Below, one piece after another: positions 1 to 6,811 of a DNA stretch of 64,000 nt. The notes below the pieces were generated by a model. It did no database searches. It was not told the DNA's origin and saw nothing but the letters and a program-made list of their open reading frames with translations. Origin of the DNA: Alphaproteobacteria bacterium (GTDB taxonomy: Bacteria; Pseudomonadota; Alphaproteobacteria; M2410); the NCBI GenBank assembly GCA_030614785.1, contig JAUWTJ010000003.1, positions 1 through 64,000 on the forward strand. The letters are read 5' to 3'. Positions within the stretch are counted from its first letter, which is position 1. Each line of letters starts with the position of its first letter. The position numbers and the translations under genes are program-made.

Positions 1-111
1 ATGTTCGGCCGCCTCAAGGACTGGCGGCGCATATCAACCCGATACGACCGATGCTCTCACACCTTCTTCTCGGCAATCTGCATCGCCGCCATCGTCATAT
101 GGTGGATTTAA
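1..111 (+). pseudogene. IS5-family transposase, C-terminal fragment (cut by window edge)
   Basis: An open frame from base 1 to a TAA at 109-111 encodes the last 36 residues of a protein. They include FGRLKDWRR, TRYDRC and HTFFSAICIAA, the typical end of IS5-family (IS427 group) DDE transposases. The residues after TRYDRC form the usual hydrophobic C-terminal tail. A likely terminal inverted repeat follows at once. The upstream part lies outside the window, so I cannot tell whether the element is intact. The internal ATG at base 1 is not a true start. Confidence 0.8.
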
Positions 112-112
112 T

Positions 113-127
113 GAGTCCTGACCCTAG
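113..127. repeat. Probable right terminal inverted repeat of the IS5-like element
   Basis: The bases GAGTCCTGACCCTAG directly after the transposase stop codon match, from memory, the ends of IS427-group elements (complement CTAGGGTCAGGACTC). The left copy would lie outside the window, so the exact end and the target duplication cannot be checked here. Confidence 0.55.
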
Positions 128-157
128 GTCTGGATGAAAATCAGATCCGGATGTGAA

Positions 158-191
158 GAGGGCATCCGCTCCCCCCGAAGCGAATGCCCTC
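158..191 (-). terminator. Hairpin downstream of the small membrane protein gene
   Basis: GAGGGCATCCGCT (158-170) and AGCGAATGCCCTC (179-191) pair over about 12 positions with one mismatch and an 8-base loop. It lies 20 bases past the stop codon of the minus-strand gene, so it may end or stabilise that transcript. No clear T-run follows on the minus strand, hence low confidence as an intrinsic terminator. Confidence 0.4.
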
Positions 192-210
192 AAATTCACC
201 CGCCTCGAGC

Positions 211-477
211 CTAATCGCGGCTACGGAACAAGAACGCCAATAACAAACCAACACCCCCAAGTGTGAGTGAAGCTGGCAGCCCCAGCGCGGCCGCAGCAAA
301 GCTGGCGGACGCCGCATCAAGCGAGGCAGGGTGAAGCATGGCCCATATCTGTTCAAGAGAATGGGTATGAGAAAGGAAGCCACCTTCATTGGCCTCCAGC
401 ATTGCAAAGAGGTCTCCGCCGAGCAGCATCAAAGATGCAACAATCAGCAACAAAGCCACAAATCGAAAAATAACCAT
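211..477 (-). CDS. Small two-helix membrane protein, unknown function
   Basis: The 88-residue product starts at an ATG (477-475). It has two hydrophobic segments, about residues 3-27 and 63-84, joined by a loop containing the motif IWAMLHPASLD. It ends in positively charged residues (FRSRD), which suggests a cytoplasmic C-terminus. I recall similar two-helix proteins with an LWxxLHxxSLN-type loop as hypothetical genes in Alphaproteobacteria, but no function is known to me. It stands alone, facing the IS5 remnant downstream and divergent from the tRNA gene. I prefer this frame to the overlapping 141-407 frame because only this one shows a coherent membrane pattern. Confidence 0.65.
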   Translation of the reverse strand: MVIFRFVALLLIVASLMLLGGDLFAMLEANEGGFLSHTHSLEQIWAMLHPASLDAASASFAAAALGLPASLTLGGVGLLLAFLFRSRD

Positions 478-817
478 CCGCTAAAACCCCCGTTTCAATA
501 CTCACTACGCTACAAATCGAGGCGTTTTGGCCTCTTTAACAGTCGAACTCGAGAATTCCTGCAGATCCCTCAATCCCGATCATTACAACATTGTAACGTT
601 TGAAGCTGTCCCAGACAAGCACATGTTTTACATAATATCGCGGAGTGGGTCCGCCGGGCAACAGGTGCCTGAGGCGCGGCGGAACACCACGAATTCTGCC
701 AGAATAATGCGCTGCAAAGTCTTGCGTTTTGGGGGCCAATCGTATAGTTCCGGCCCGTGCTGCGCGCAGGGTCCCCCGTGACCGGTAAAATGTGCGACCG
801 GCATTTGATGCTGAGCA
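478..817. other. Gene-free stretch upstream of tRNA-Ser
   Basis: About 340 bases with no convincing coding frame. It should hold the promoters of the small membrane protein (minus strand) and of the tRNA. The best tRNA promoter candidate is TTGCGT (722-727) and TATAGT (743-748), but the 15-base spacer is short, so I do not annotate it separately. Confidence 0.4.
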
Positions 818-907
818 GGAGAGGTGGCCGAGTGGCTGAAGGCGCACGCTTGGAAAGCGTGTAGGCGGGGAACCGTCTCGAGGGTTCGAATCCCTCTCTC
901 TCCGCCA
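818..907 (+). tRNA. tRNA-Ser (anticodon GGA)
   Basis: The 90-base gene folds as a class II tRNA. The acceptor stem is GGAGAGG with TCTCTCC (one G-U pair). The anticodon stem CACGC/GCGTG encloses the loop TTGGAAA with anticodon GGA, followed by a long variable arm and a T arm with GGGTTCGAATCCC. CCA is encoded. Serine tRNAs are frequent integration sites, and a degraded serine recombinase, a secretion-locus remnant and IS scars lie within 2.5 kb. I did not find a second copy of the tRNA 3' end in the window that would mark an att site. Confidence 0.95.
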
Positions 908-1211
908 GTACTCGTAAAGGTGGTTCTAGTATGCTGCGCACTCGTTAAAAGAGTGTGATTTCCTTTATGATGTCAATGCGTTGGTGCAGGTGCTGCTTTG
1001 AGGTTGGTCACCGGGAGACTTGTTGGCGCGTGCACTCAAGGACAAAGATCGCCATTGTCTCAAGTGGCCTCTTTTTGACGACCGATCGGCCTTCGAACGA
1101 TCCGTCATCGGATCTTTTTTACACTGAGGAACAGGAACGAAAAAGCCACCCGACCGGGCGGCTATTTAGTGCGGTGCATACTGTGAGTCCGAGTTGGTCT
1201 GCGGAGGCAGT
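908..1211. other. Gene-free stretch downstream of tRNA-Ser
   Basis: About 300 bases with no gene I can support. It contains a weak hairpin at 939-955 (CACTC/GAGTG) soon after the tRNA and the better hairpin with T-run at 1099-1120. A 121-residue frame crosses the region but has random composition and no ribosome site. Confidence 0.5.
1099..1120 (+). terminator. Intrinsic terminator, plus strand
   Basis: GATCCG (1099-1104), loop TCAT, CGGATC (1109-1114), then six T residues. The only plus-strand gene upstream is tRNA-Ser, 190 bases away, so it may end the tRNA transcript or be a relic of an inserted element. Confidence 0.6.
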
Positions 1212-1862
1212 CTATCCTGTCGACAAACTTGCGAAGCCCAGCTTTACTTTTTGCTCATCCCAATCCAGAGGAAGGCGCGTGTCGAGCATCAGTTGCCGCG
1301 CGGTCAGTTCGGGAGGCTGACGTCCCTCAAGGATAGCTTTTGCGATATCCGGCGCCAGCCATGTCAGTCGAACCATTCGTGTGAACCATGATCCGGAATG
1401 ACCTGCTGCTTCGGCAGTTGCCGCAAGGGAGGTTTCATCGCTCTCGAGTAACTGCCTGCTCAGGTGATGTGTTTTGACAATGAGATTGACGAGGGCGGGA
1501 TCGGGATTTCTCCCGCTGCCTTCGATGTGGAGTTTTGCTCCGGCTCCGGACCGCCGCAGACGAACCCTTACATTGAGCTCAATCGACCGTTCGTTATCCG
1601 AGGTCTCCGGGAGACGGGATCCCTTCAGGAAAGCAAGGAGGCCGGAGGGGCTGATGGCGATCCGTACTTCTTCATCACAGATGGCAATGCGCGGGTTCAG
1701 GGTCAGCAGGTTCGACCGGATATCAGCCAGGGGGTGCTCGTGCCAGTCCCGAGCGAGGTTGCCTGTGAATTGCCGATTTGACCTTTCCGTCCGAGCGTCT
1801 GTTTTCGGCGCAATATCGCCCTTCAGAGCTGGAAATGCCTGCGATGACCGCATATTCCTCAA
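1212..1862 (-). pseudogene. Serine recombinase remnant (C-terminal domain only)
   Basis: A 216-residue frame whose last third matches the C-terminal tail of large serine recombinases as found in alphaproteobacterial elements: the LAPDIAKAILEGRQPPEL and LPLDWDEQKVKLGF motifs, preceded by a helix-rich region. The N-terminal resolvase domain with its catalytic serine and the recombinase/zinc-ribbon domains are absent. The upstream sequence (1863-2100) does not supply them in any frame. The first 35 residues look unrelated to the family, so the gene was probably truncated by a deletion. An intact protein would be about 500-700 residues. It lies about 300 bases from tRNA-Ser and is probably the scar of an integrated element. 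Assignment is from motif memory. Confidence 0.65.
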
Positions 1863-2118
1863 TTCCGGACGCGATTCACTGTGACCTTTGAAGACTCATG
1901 GTGACCCCCAGCGGACATTCGACGGGTTATTCGCTTGTGTCGCTTGTGTCAGCCGAGACCTGGAATGATTTGAAATGTTAACAAAGTGGAAATTGGCCAG
2001 TGCAAATGCTCACTAAATATAGTTTAGTAACGAATGCAGATGAATGGTACTTTGGCTTCTTCCCAGAGGAGAATCCAAATGGCAATGGGTTGTTGCGAGC
2101 TGATGCTGAACAGCGAGG

Positions 2119-2499
2119 TTGCGGCAGAAACCGGGATTTACGATATTGGCTGTTTTCACGAACTGTGAAGCAAGACAGGGAGATTTGCGGGCCATACATC
2201 CGATTATTGTCTCTGTATTGATCATACTGAGCTGCTGGAGCATTGGGGATTCTGCGCAGGCGCAGGACGTGCCGAATTCCGTGACGCCGGGCACGCTGGG
2301 CAAACCGTTTGAATCAGTGCCCGAGGCGTTGTCTGACGGAAGAATTATTGTGCCGCCTCCTGCCGAACAGAGGGCGCCGAGCCGGGCCGAACAAATTCGC
2401 TTCAAGCTCAACGGCGTTTCTCTTCGTGGCAACACCGTTTTCAGCGACGCGGACTTGTAGATCTATTTTCGCGACAAACTGGACGCCGACGTTTCGTGA
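2119..2499 (+). pseudogene. Two-partner secretion transporter (ShlB/FhaC-type), N-terminal remnant
   Basis: The frame encodes a signal-peptide-like stretch ending in SAQAQ, a proline-rich linker, and the start of a POTRA domain (FKLNGVSLRGNTVFSDADL). An in-frame TAG at 2458-2460 stops it. The same frame then continues the POTRA-like sequence (IYFRDKLDADVS) to a TGA at 2497-2499. The rest of the POTRA region and the whole 16-strand barrel are missing; an intact protein would be about 550 residues. The original start is unclear, since the only upstream start in frame is a TTG. A fragment that may be the secreted partner follows directly, so transporter and exoprotein probably collapsed into one scar by deletion. 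Confidence 0.65.
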
Positions 2500-2511
2500 G
2501 CACCGTCAAAG

Positions 2512-3102
2512 GTGTGGATTTTGTTCAGCCCTATGCCTTTCTTTGTCTGTCGGAGAAAACGGATCGGTTTCCATTCAGATGGCAGATGGCAGATGGCAGA
2601 TGGGCGATCTGTCGATGGTATTGTGGTTGAAAATATTGCTGTTACAGAAGAGAGCAACGTTGTGATATTGAGTCACACCAACGCTGGTAATGAGGTCAGA
2701 GAAGCATCAAGTAGCATCATTTCGATTTTCATCCTGCGTGATGGTGGCGGTCCTGCAGCGGCCGGGGCCTATTTGATAACCGACAACGTGAAAGAATTAC
2801 GCATTCAGGCCACGGACAACAGCACTCCTGTCCAAGAGCGTTCCGACACTACAATATCAGAGTCCGCACATTTCACAGCAACAGACAATGATGGTAACAC
2901 GATTGGCTTCACTATCACCTCTTCCGAGAACGGATTGATTATCCATCCGGAAGGAGAAGCTGCAAAACGAATGTGCCTTGCGAGGCCTGACCTGGTACTG
3001 GGGCTCGCACTTGTTGAACTGCAAGAGCTGCCTGACTTTCAAATTGGTGGTATCACCACAGTATATTTCAAGGTAGATCAGGGACCGGACCCGGCAATTT
3101 AA
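2512..3102 (+). pseudogene. Possible C-terminal fragment of a large secreted protein
   Basis: The frame is open for 196 residues. From about residue 40 (base 2630) onward it has the composition of an exported beta-rich protein: many S, T, N, D and G, short alternating strands, one cysteine, and a terminal segment GITTVYFKVD. The first 30 residues overlap the heptamer repeat and look like random read-through. Position right after the transporter remnant suggests the C-terminal end of its filamentous hemagglutinin-type partner, but I do not recognise a specific domain. It has no credible start codon or ribosome site. Confidence 0.4.
2576..2603 (+). repeat. Four tandem copies of the heptamer CAGATGG
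   Basis: CAGATGG occurs four times head to tail at 2576-2603, between the two halves of the broken secretion locus. A 7-base unit shifts the frame with each copy number change, so slippage here would switch reading frame. In this damaged context it is more likely part of the decay or of an old deletion joint. Confidence 0.85.
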
Positions 3103-3716
3103 CCAGTTCTTTGGTCGGGGAACTGCGCTGGTGACAGTGTGAGGTTCTGCCGTGCTCGGAGCCGGGGTCTGACTGATCGAAAGGTTTTCCTCTTCCATCT
3201 CAAGCGTTCGGTCGTGACTGTCAGTCCGCTTTGAGGGTCTGCGGCAGCAACTCATTGATCTTGTAGATCGGATGATCGGCGATGGGGTCTGTGCGCCGCC
3301 TGTTTTCTCGGGAGATTATATGTTCCCTGATACGCAAATCGCATTCCCTGTTCCGCCGAAGAAATTCGCTGTTTCCATTTTCTGGGAATACAAGCGCAAC
3401 ACATTGATTTTGCGGCTTGATCTGGGGTGAATTTCCTGAGTTTTGACCAAAACCGGAAAATTTCCCTGTAAATCCCTGTAAATCCCTGTTTATCAGGGAA
3501 ATCCGGTGGAGACGGGTTCGCTGCAGACTGTGTCCACCGCCAGTGTCCCTTTCCCCGCAGCAGGGGGCATGGCTTGGCGCCGCAGTGAGACGCTGGTGTT
3601 TTCTCACCGGGCACGGCTTTCTCCTTCGGCGCACTCGTGCTAGCATTTATTTCCTGTTTTCACTGTAACCGCTCCCTGCAAACAAGAGCGGTAGATTCAA
3701 AAACCGGGATGGAAGA
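3103..3716. other. Non-coding stretch with repeat scar, upstream of the GMC oxidoreductase gene
   Basis: About 610 bases without a gene I can support. The middle part is occupied by the CAGGGAA-type repeat described separately. The last 100 bases must hold the promoter of the downstream catabolic genes; I see no clear -35/-10 pair or operator there. The long minus-strand frames across this stretch resemble spurious translations of a dispersed repeat rather than a protein. Confidence 0.5.
3225..3545 (-). repeat. CAGGGAA-rich dispersed repeat / mobile-element scar
   Basis: TTCCCTG occurs at 3323, 3344 and 3462 (CAGGGAA on the minus strand). A 10-base tandem TCCCTGTAAA follows at 3463-3472 and 3473-3482, with a variant at 3483-3492, then the inverted TCAGGGAA at 3493-3500. 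The minus strand also translates to phrases I recall from spurious hypothetical proteins in many alphaproteobacterial genomes (for example HWRWTQSAANPSPPDFPDK and IYKINELLPQTLKAD), which arise from one dispersed repeat. It is therefore probably a scar of a mobile element, not a gene. Confidence 0.5.
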
Positions 3717-5321
3717 ATGACAGACGACCCCGTTGATGTATTGATTATTGGCGCCGGGGCCTCGGGCGCGGCTATGGCGTGGAGCCTTGCCGATACAAAG
3801 ATGCGCATTGTATGCCTCGAACAGGGCAGCTGGCCGAATCCGTCGACCTACCCGAGCACCGGCCGTGACTGGGAGGCCCGCGCTTTTGGAGACATGGGGT
3901 TCAATCCCAATCAGCGCAAAGCACCGGCGGACTATCCGATCAACGAAGACAATTCACCGATCAAGATCGCCAATTTCAATGGTGTTGGCGGTGGTACCGT
4001 GCTGTACGCCGGACACTTCCCGCGGTTCCTGCCATCGGATTTTCGCGTCAAGTCGCTCGACGGGGTCGCAGATGACTGGCCGATTAATTACGAGACGCTG
4101 GCGCCGTTTTACACTGAGAACGACCGCATGATGGGGGTCTGCGGTCTTGCAGGAGATCCTGCCAATCCTGCGAACAACGGAGTCCAGATGCCGCCCCTGC
4201 CGCTGGGCAAGGCGGGTGAAGCGCTGGCGAAGGGTTTTAACAAACTGGGCTGGCACTGGTGGCCGTCGGATTCAGCGATTGCCACCGAGCCCTATGACGG
4301 CCGGGACAAGTGCATCAATCTGGGGGCCTGTCTTTCGGGCTGCGCGCAGGGCGCCAAGGCCAGCACCGACATTACCTATTGGCAGCACGCGCAGCGTGCC
4401 GGCGTCGAGCTCGTCACCGAGGCTCGGGTGCGCGAGATAACCGTCGATGATGAGGGCATGGCGTCCGGCGTGATCTTCTATGATGCCGATGGCAATGAGA
4501 TCAAGCTCGCGGCTCATGTGGTTGTGCTGGCCTGCAACGGGATCGGCACGCCGCGTCTGCTGCTCAATTCAAAGTCGGCGCATCACCCCGACGGGCTTGC
4601 CAATTCAAGCGGTCTTGTCGGTAAAAACCTGATGTTCCACCCCTACGCCTTTATTCAGGGCGTCTTTGAAGACGCGCTGGATGGCTACCGGGGATCAAGC
4701 AATTGCATGCGAAGTCAGCAGTTTTACGAGACCGACGAAGCGCGCGATTTTGTCCGGGGCTATACCTTCGAGATCTCTCGCGGTACCGGTCCGGTGAGTA
4801 CGGCGCTGAGCGGTTTTGGCCGCGGTATCATTCCCTGGGGTGAGGGGCATCATGATGCTTTTCGCAAGCTGTATAACAGGATGACGGGCATGGTCGCGAT
4901 CTGCGAGGACCTGCCGGAAGAGCATAACCGGGTCACGCTTGATCCGGAACTGAAGGATGCCAACGGCATTCCTGCTCCCCGGATCGACTACACTTTGAGC
5001 GATAATTCCCGCAAGATGCTGGACCACGCCGTTGCCCGGGCAACAGAGGTTTTGCGGGCAGCGGGGGCGACAGACGTCTATCACGAGGCGCCGCTCGGCG
5101 CTGCCGGCTGGCACTTGATGGGGACGGCGCGCATGGGGCGGGATCCGGCGCGGTCCGTTGTCAATGAATGGGGCCGGGCGCATGATGTGAAGAACCTTTT
5201 TGTCATCGATGGTAGTATCTTTGTAACATCCGCCGGAGTTAACCCGACCCGCACCATTCAGGCGCTGACGCTTTATGTGGCGGACCAGATGAAGCAACGC
5301 CTTGCAAACCTGTTCGACTAG
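3717..5321 (+). CDS. GMC-family FAD-dependent oxidoreductase (gluconate 2-dehydrogenase-like large subunit)
   Basis: The 534-residue protein oxidises an alcohol or sugar-type hydroxyl group using FAD. The dinucleotide-binding GxGxxG is at residues 12-17 and the ribose-binding acid is E35. The C-terminal GMC domain carries H466 (WHLMGTARMG) and N509 (TSAGVNPTRTIQ), the expected catalytic pair. Cysteines 199, 205 and 209 (CINLGACLSGC) are typical of the gluconate/fructose dehydrogenase branch. No signal peptide is visible. The start is ATG after GGAAGA. The stop codon abuts the ATG of a subunit-3-like gene, which fits a two-subunit enzyme. Substrate is unknown; no cytochrome c subunit is nearby. 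Confidence 0.88.
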   Translation: MTDDPVDVLIIGAGASGAAMAWSLADTKMRIVCLEQGSWPNPSTYPSTGRDWEARAFGDMGFNPNQRKAPADYPINEDNSPIKIANFNGVGGGTVLYAGHFPRFLPSDFRVKSLDGVADDWPINYETLAPFYTENDRMMGVCGLAGDPANPANNGVQMPPLPLGKAGEALAKGFNKLGWHWWPSDSAIATEPYDGRDKCINLGACLSGCAQGAKASTDITYWQHAQRAGVELVTEARVREITVDDEGMASGVIFYDADGNEIKLAAHVVVLACNGIGTPRLLLNSKSAHHPDGLANSSGLVGKNLMFHPYAFIQGVFEDALDGYRGSSNCMRSQQFYETDEARDFVRGYTFEISRGTGPVSTALSGFGRGIIPWGEGHHDAFRKLYNRMTGMVAICEDLPEEHNRVTLDPELKDANGIPAPRIDYTLSDNSRKMLDHAVARATEVLRAAGATDVYHEAPLGAAGWHLMGTARMGRDPARSVVNEWGRAHDVKNLFVIDGSIFVTSAGVNPTRTIQALTLYVADQMKQRLANLFD

Positions 5322-5783
5322 ATGAGCGAGATTGATATGATGTATACAGTTAACGAACGAAGTGTATTGGGCGCGCTGGTCGAAAGGATCATTCCGGCAA
5401 GCGAGACGCACGGTGTTCCAGGTGCCAGCGATGAAGCCATTCTGACTGACATTCTTGGCGTCGCTGCGCCGCATCATGGCGCCCTATGCGGCGCACTGGC
5501 TAATCTTGAGGCGCTTGCGGAGGGTGCGTGCGGTGCCGGCTTTATGGAGCTTTCAGACAGTGATCAGGCAGCGGCGGCCAAGGCGTTCAGGGCTGCGCAG
5601 CCCGAACTTGCCGGATTGATTGCCGCTCTGACGGCGCAATGTTACTACCGGGACGACCGTGTTATGCGGGCGCTTGATATGGAGACAAGACCGCCCTTCC
5701 CGAAGGGTTTTGAAGTGGCGGGCGGCGACTGGTCTTTACTTGACCCGGTGCGGACACACCAGGCGTTCTTCAGGAAGGTCTGA
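5322..5783 (+). CDS. Gluconate 2-dehydrogenase subunit 3 family protein
   Basis: The 153-residue protein has the layout of the small (gamma/subunit 3) partner of GMC dehydrogenases: an early LVERIIPASETHGVPGASD segment, a helical middle, and a C-terminal aromatic segment with RPPFPKGF. The ATG follows the stop codon of the large subunit with no gap, so translation is probably coupled. Family members usually begin with a Tat signal that exports the pair. Here no twin-arginine or hydrophobic leader is present and no alternative upstream start fits, so the complex may stay in the cytoplasm. Confidence 0.72.
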   Translation: MSEIDMMYTVNERSVLGALVERIIPASETHGVPGASDEAILTDILGVAAPHHGALCGALANLEALAEGACGAGFMELSDSDQAAAAKAFRAAQPELAGLIAALTAQCYYRDDRVMRALDMETRPPFPKGFEVAGGDWSLLDPVRTHQAFFRKV

Positions 5784-5891
5784 AAAACAGACGAACAGGG
5801 TGGAGCGAACCGAGTTGCCTTGTTTGCCAGCGGTATCCGGTGATGTGGTTCCGGTACGGATCAATCATGATAACCAAAGAGGTGGAACGTA

Positions 5892-6668
5892 GTGACTTTT
5901 CAGCTTGCCTCACGCTGGTTTGAACGAAAGCACGTGTCGGAGGGTCTTACATTGTTGTGGGAGCCGCATGTGCATCCGCTGGTGCGCTGCAATATCTGGC
6001 ATGTGCGCGGGCGTGACCGGGACATGCTGATTGACACCGGCCTCGGGGTCGCTTCGCTCAGGCTCGAAATACAGGATCTTGTGGACAAACCGCTTGTGGC
6101 GGTGGCGACCCATATTCATTTTGATCACGTTGGTGGTCTGCATGAGTTTGACGAGCGCCTTGTGCATGCCGATGAAGCTGAGGGGATGGCCAACTACAAA
6201 GGGTTTTCCGGATTGTCTCGCGCGTCGCTCGGGGCCGAGGTTCTGGAAGGACTGGCCGCAGCAGGTTACCCGATTGATGAGCCCTATCTTATTGACGCCT
6301 TGCCGCGCCCGGACTTTTGTCCGGATGATTTCACTATTTGCTCAACGGCGCCGACCCGGATCGTGGAAGATGGGGCGAGCGTTGATCTGGGCGATCGTCA
6401 CTTTGAGGTCTTGCATCTTCCCGGGCATTCGCCGGGCAGTATTGGCCTGTGGGAGGCTGCGACAGGCACGCTGTTTTCCGGCGATGCCATCTACGAGGGT
6501 CCGCTTCTGGATGAAGTCAGCGGTTCGGATATCCCCGACTATGTGGCGAGCATGAAGCGCCTCAGGGCGGTGCCTGTGAATGTGGTCCATGGTGGCCACG
6601 ACCCGAGCTTTGGCCGGGAGCGTATGGTCGAGATTTGTGATGAATATCTCGCGCACCGGGACAGCTGA
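5892..6668 (+). CDS. MBL-fold metallo-hydrolase
   Basis: The 258-residue protein has the metal-binding HxHxDH motif at residues 74-79 (HIHFDH), further ligands H179 (LPGHSPGS), D198 (SGDAI) and H236 (HGGHD). This is a complete two-zinc metallo-beta-lactamase-fold site, probably a glyoxalase II-like or lactonase-like hydrolase. The start is GTG at 5892 after GAGGTGG. It lies in the same direction as the GMC pair after a 108-base gap. A hydrolase opening a lactone or thioester would suit a catabolic cluster, but that is inference from context. No signal peptide. Confidence 0.82.
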   Translation: MTFQLASRWFERKHVSEGLTLLWEPHVHPLVRCNIWHVRGRDRDMLIDTGLGVASLRLEIQDLVDKPLVAVATHIHFDHVGGLHEFDERLVHADEAEGMANYKGFSGLSRASLGAEVLEGLAAAGYPIDEPYLIDALPRPDFCPDDFTICSTAPTRIVEDGASVDLGDRHFEVLHLPGHSPGSIGLWEAATGTLFSGDAIYEGPLLDEVSGSDIPDYVASMKRLRAVPVNVVHGGHDPSFGRERMVEICDEYLAHRDS

Positions 6669-6811
6669 TCCGCCAATTTCTCCCCGAAAAAACCGGTGGC
6701 GGGGCTCCCTGAGGCGCGCTAGGATGCCGCCGGAATACAGAATGCAACAAGAGAGCGGCAGGTTTCAGCGAAACCGGACCGATCCGAACACTCAAAAAGG
6801 GAAGAAACCTC

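Noticed and set aside
722-748. Promoter for tRNA-Ser
   Set aside because: The TTGCGT/TATAGT pair has only a 15-base spacer and lies about 70 bases from the tRNA; too weak to annotate.
955-1320. 121-residue plus-strand frame after tRNA-Ser
   Set aside because: Random composition, no ribosome site, it crosses a hairpin with T-run and overlaps the recombinase remnant.
3463-3500. Possible CRISPR-like repeat
   Set aside because: The units are 10 bases with no spacers, so it is a short tandem followed by an inverted copy and not a CRISPR array.
3221-3646. 141- and 120-residue minus-strand frames
   Set aside because: They read through the CAGGGAA-type repeat in two frames and resemble spurious proteins from a dispersed repeat.
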